Positions 6,101 through 7,666 of a stretch of DNA of 7,666 nucleotides are shown one piece after another. A program made the position numbers and the translations under genes. How positions within the stretch are numbered: position 1 is the stretch's first letter; every line of letters starts with the position of its first letter. The notes under the pieces are model-generated. The model had not been told where the DNA came from, searched no databases, and was given only the letters and a program-made list of their open reading frames with translations. The stretch lies in NCBI GenBank assembly GCA_902774195.1, contig CACYHM010000049.1, forward strand, positions 1-7,666, given 5' to 3'. The stretch is from an uncultured Eubacteriales bacterium (lineage in GTDB: Bacteria > Bacillota_A > Clostridia > Peptostreptococcales > Anaerovoracaceae).

Positions 6101-6476
6101 GCTGCTTGAATTCGGAGATGAAGTCGTTGAGCATCGAGGTGAATCCGAGTTTGCCCGCCGAGAGGCGGAATATCTCAAAGTCCTCCATGTGGTCCCTGAC
6201 AAGCATGTTCAGAAGCATGAACCTGCCGTACTTGTCGAGCATCCTCACGGACTCCGTGCCCTGTTCTGTCAGCACCCTGAGTCCGAGCCTGTTCATCGAG
6301 AGTATCTCGGTATCGAAGAGGCAGTCTGTGCCCAGATGCCTGAGAGCCTGTTCTTCAGCCACGAGGGTGTACTGATCGGGCACCAAAACAAACGTCTCAC
6401 CTCCGCGCTCCCTGATGAGATCGTAGATGAAACGTTCTTTGTCGATATTCTCTCTGCCCGCGTATATCCTAAGCAT
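3102..6476 (-). CDS. addB: ATP-dependent helicase/nuclease AddB subunit (AddAB recombination complex)
   Basis: At 1124 residues the length is close to B. subtilis AddB (about 1166). AddAB resects double-strand breaks up to Chi and prepares 3' ends for RecA; AddB carries one nuclease domain and the Chi-recognition scaffold. The N-terminus aligns with the family (G-R at 7-8, F-V-L-V-P-D-Q at 29-35). A decayed UvrD-like helicase region fills the middle. The C-terminal RecB-type nuclease shows H798, G-R-I-D (910-913), V-D-Y-K-T-G (929-934) and Q-L-M-I-Y (950-954). Four iron-sulfur cysteines are intact: C768, then C1069-x2-C1072-x5-C1078. The Walker A position reads G-R-E-N-I-D-K-E, keeping Lys13 but losing the second Gly and Thr/Ser. 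Residues from about 1092 on form a Lys/Glu-rich tail. The start lies 6 nt after prfB with only a weak AGAAGAGA site, implying coupling. addA is not downstream as is common; the MBL gene is. Confidence 0.95.
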   Translation of the reverse strand: MLRIYAGRENIDKERFIYDLIRERGGETFVLVPDQYTLVAEEQALRHLGTDCLFDTEILSMNRLGLRVLTEQGTESVRMLDKYGRFMLLNMLVRDHMEDFEIFRLSAGKLGFTSMLNDFISEFKQQDCSLDEVEELLAGSGDDPILASKLRELRGVIEAYEERISGVFTDSEDYISMYVDAIKDSKLVRGKNFWVYGYDSITPKFADALIELAAAAESVSFVVNRGDFGLDDRLIRSLTGLAASKNIDVSCEEIDGSAYASAKSETVSRIEKYLFRERLTEEQKAENRDFVPEDLTMLCAANPYYEAESAAAYIWHLVRDLGYRMKDIQVIANDEGAMQPVIRRVFAEYGLPVFADSARDITDSAAVSFIVDMLEFGRSRKLPQYLFAMLKSGLTVYDDSSIEDLENYARAYRIKGSMWDKPFRYGADETGEEKFAELEAMREGIMSRISVLEELAKKGGGTAGGFTKAFRKYLEDEWQLSVRVAEAAALQEEAGLHDEAQRMTQSYGKALEILDQIDEIMGDSAMDIEEFTDIYEAGLSDVEVGVIPPAADALSMGTMIRTRPGNIRAVVILGANEGVLPLTPSTEGLFSADEKEYFREKGFALGSLDDIKMDEENSAMYRMMSRPSEKIYISWSMTDANGGDAGESPVIETIRGIFPKTKEKGFVRKDIISEGWGLGLVQDADEAMRHLINRIKDPNAPAEPEALTAAMLRWYADNRKERLDAMLTAADYDNDPKPLSRLTAKELYAGRDGALRLSASSIGCYVDCPFEYFVDRGLRPKEEREFASDARSVGDVYHECLMAVARQIMADRELPQKIRDGDSEELERLVSSALDELSSGYRGGLFISTGSEEFRMSRIREICAAAAKAMAEQLSSAAVDSADFEEAFGRNGSFGPIALKTGDDEVYVEGRIDRADYLDVDGGRRVRIVDYKTGSDTLDLWKMRQGLKMQLMIYLMSASGEGLEPAGMFYFNIKDPIEAANDKARNKLEEISSRRPEDNFSLKGVFIDEEGILDAMPPSVLRSVKDSISREEYEEVRSDVLAQIEKTAEGILNGRIGINPLKNDSALVCRYCSYRPVCRRDRGYAKNRWRSLEPKPKKNAAEKSGKQKETEKDSEGQTEGSGWR

Positions 6477-6482
6477 TCTCTT

Positions 6483-7593
6483 CTATTTCTGAGCCGCGTC
6501 CTGCGAGAGCTTTGCCCTCACGAAGACATCGATGTCGCCGTCCATGACTGCATCGACATTGCCGACTTCGGCTCCGGTCCTCGTATCCTTGACCATGGTG
6601 TAAGGCTGGAATACGTAGTTCCTGATCTGCGAGCCCCAGGTAGCCATCGACTGGTCGCCCTTTATCTCGTTCAGGTTCTCCTTGTGAGCCTCTTCGGCGA
6701 TCTTCGTAAGCTTGGACACGAGGATCTTCATCGCCACCTCGCGGTTCATGATCTGCGATCTTTCGTTCTGGCAGGTCACGACTATGCCGGTCGGAAGGTG
6801 TGTGATCCTGACGGCGGAATCCGTCGTATTGACGTGCTGGCCGCCCGCTCCGCCCGATCTGTATGTATCGATCTTCAGATCGCCCGGATCGATGTTGACT
6901 TCGATGTCGTCGCCTATGTCAGGCACTACCTCGACGGCCGCGAACGAGGTCTGGCGCTTTCCCATCGCGTTGAACGGCGATATCCTGACGAGCCGGTGCA
7001 CGCCCGTCTCGGACTTCAGAAGACCGTACGCGTTGTCGCCCTCGACCTGTATGGTCGAGCTCTTGATACCGTAGTCGACGTCGTCCTGCCTGTCGAGCAG
7101 CTTCGTTTTGAAGCCCTTTTTCTCGCAGTATCTCAGATACATCCTCTCGAGCATCTCGGCCCAGTCGTTCGCATCGACTCCGCCCGTGCCCGAATGTATG
7201 CTCAGTATACAGTCTCTGCTGTCGTATTTTCCGGACAGCAGCATCCTCGTCTTGAGGTCCTCGAGGGCTTCATTAAGATCATCAAAGGACGCGATCACGC
7301 TCTTCGCCTCGTCCTCATCATCGAGTTCTTCAGCTATCTCGATGAGGTCCGGGAGTTCGGCGGCATCCGAAGAGATCTTTTCGTATTCGGCAAGCCTGCC
7401 TTCAAGAGACTTCTTTTCTTTCAGTACTTTCTGCGCCGCCTTCTGGTCGTTCCAGAATCCGTCCTTCAGGCTCTCATCCTCGAGCTCTTTTATGCGTTTC
7501 CTGAGACCCTCCGGGTCAAAGATAACCTCCCACTTCCTCTATCTGCTCCATCAGAGCCGGAAGCTGGCTTCTTATTTCTTCAAGTTGCAGCAT
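6483..7593 (-). CDS. prfB: Peptide chain release factor 2, expressed by programmed +1 frameshifting
   Basis: RF2 recognises UGA and UAA and triggers peptide release at the ribosome. The gene is in two frames: 25 codons from ATG 7593 to CTT 7519-7521, an in-frame TGA (7516-7518), then 344 codons from 7517 to 6483, total 369 residues. Frame 1 ends E-V-G-G-Y-L and frame 2 continues D-P-E-G-L-R-K-R-I, the typical RF2 junction. The anticodon-like S-P-F tripeptide falls at 205-207 and the catalytic G-G-Q at 250-252, the same numbers as in E. coli. Residue 246 is Ser, not the Thr of E. coli K-12. Start choice: AAGGAG (7599-7604) lies 5 nt before the ATG. An annotation that begins at an internal GTG (7296-7298) would wrongly lose the first 98 residues. 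It is the first gene visible in the operon with addB; any promoter or upstream gene lies beyond the edge. Confidence 0.96.
7515..7530 (-). promoter_or_regulatory. RF2 autoregulatory +1 frameshift site
   Basis: On the minus strand an internal Shine-Dalgarno GGAGGT (7525-7530) is followed by a TAT spacer, the slippery CTT and then TGA C. The 3-nt gap between the SD-like element and CTT is the same as in E. coli prfB (AGGGGG TAT CTT TGA C). When RF2 is scarce, the ribosome pauses at UGA and tRNA-Leu slips from CUU to UUU, entering the +1 frame at GAC. Plentiful RF2 terminates instead, giving negative feedback. Confidence 0.96.
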
Positions 7594-7666
7594 TTTTTCT
7601 CCTTTATATCCTGCAGGCCCGTTTGTACGATCGCCCACGTCCTTATTTATTTAACCGATCAGGCCG
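7594..7666 (-). other. Region upstream of prfB: ribosome binding site only
   Basis: Seventy-three bases precede prfB. AAGGAG at 7599-7604 is its ribosome binding site. All three minus-strand frames carry early stops (for example TAA within AATAAATAAGG), so at most the last few codons of an upstream gene could be present and I cannot identify one. No convincing -35/-10 pair is visible. Confidence 0.5.

Noticed and set aside
7516..7518. In-frame TGA in prfB read as a nonsense mutation or pseudogene
   Set aside because: The flanking SD-like element, CTT-TGA-C context and exact family join D-P-E-G in the +1 frame show programmed frameshifting, not decay.

Overview
The window is a stretch of ordinary bacterial chromosome in which every supported gene lies on the minus strand. 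Read in transcription order (high to low coordinates) it holds two units. Unit 1 is prfB (release factor 2, with a programmed +1 frameshift) - addB (nuclease/helicase-like subunit of AddAB) - a YycJ/WalJ-type metallo-beta-lactamase - rlmH (23S rRNA methyltransferase) - a 59-residue one-helix membrane protein of unknown function. It ends at a strong intrinsic terminator near 1450-1487. The junctions are tight: addB starts 6 nt after prfB stops, addB and the MBL gene overlap by 10 nt, and the MBL gene and rlmH overlap by 8 nt.

Unit 2 begins at a good sigma-70/sigma-A promoter (-35 at 1318-1323, -10 at 1295-1300) with a leader of about 115 nt. It encodes the start of a V/A-type ATPase operon: subunit E, a DUF2764 protein, and the first 28 codons of catalytic subunit A, which runs off the left edge. 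The E - DUF2764 - A order differs from the archaeal E - C - F - A order. It is the arrangement I associate with the bacterial V-ATPases of Bacteroidetes, Spirochaetes, Chlamydiae and some anaerobic Firmicutes.

Organism: AddAB rather than RecBCD, YycJ and the strong AGGAGG-type ribosome binding sites suggest a Firmicute, probably an anaerobic member of the Clostridia/Eubacteriales with moderately high GC and GC-rich third codon positions. TGA is a genuine stop, used by several genes and required for the prfB frameshift. I cannot name a genus.

I see no mobile element gene, CRISPR array, tRNA, rRNA or defence island. The least ordinary signal is a pair of near-identical GC-rich palindromes centred on GTCAGAC/GTCTGAC. 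One sits directly after rlmH. The other lies inside the MBL gene, where it is translated as an apparent insertion of about 10 residues between conserved motifs. Other points of interest are the textbook RF2 recoding site, an AddB with a decayed Walker A motif, DUF2764 in the place of ATPase subunits C/F, and the unknown small membrane protein.
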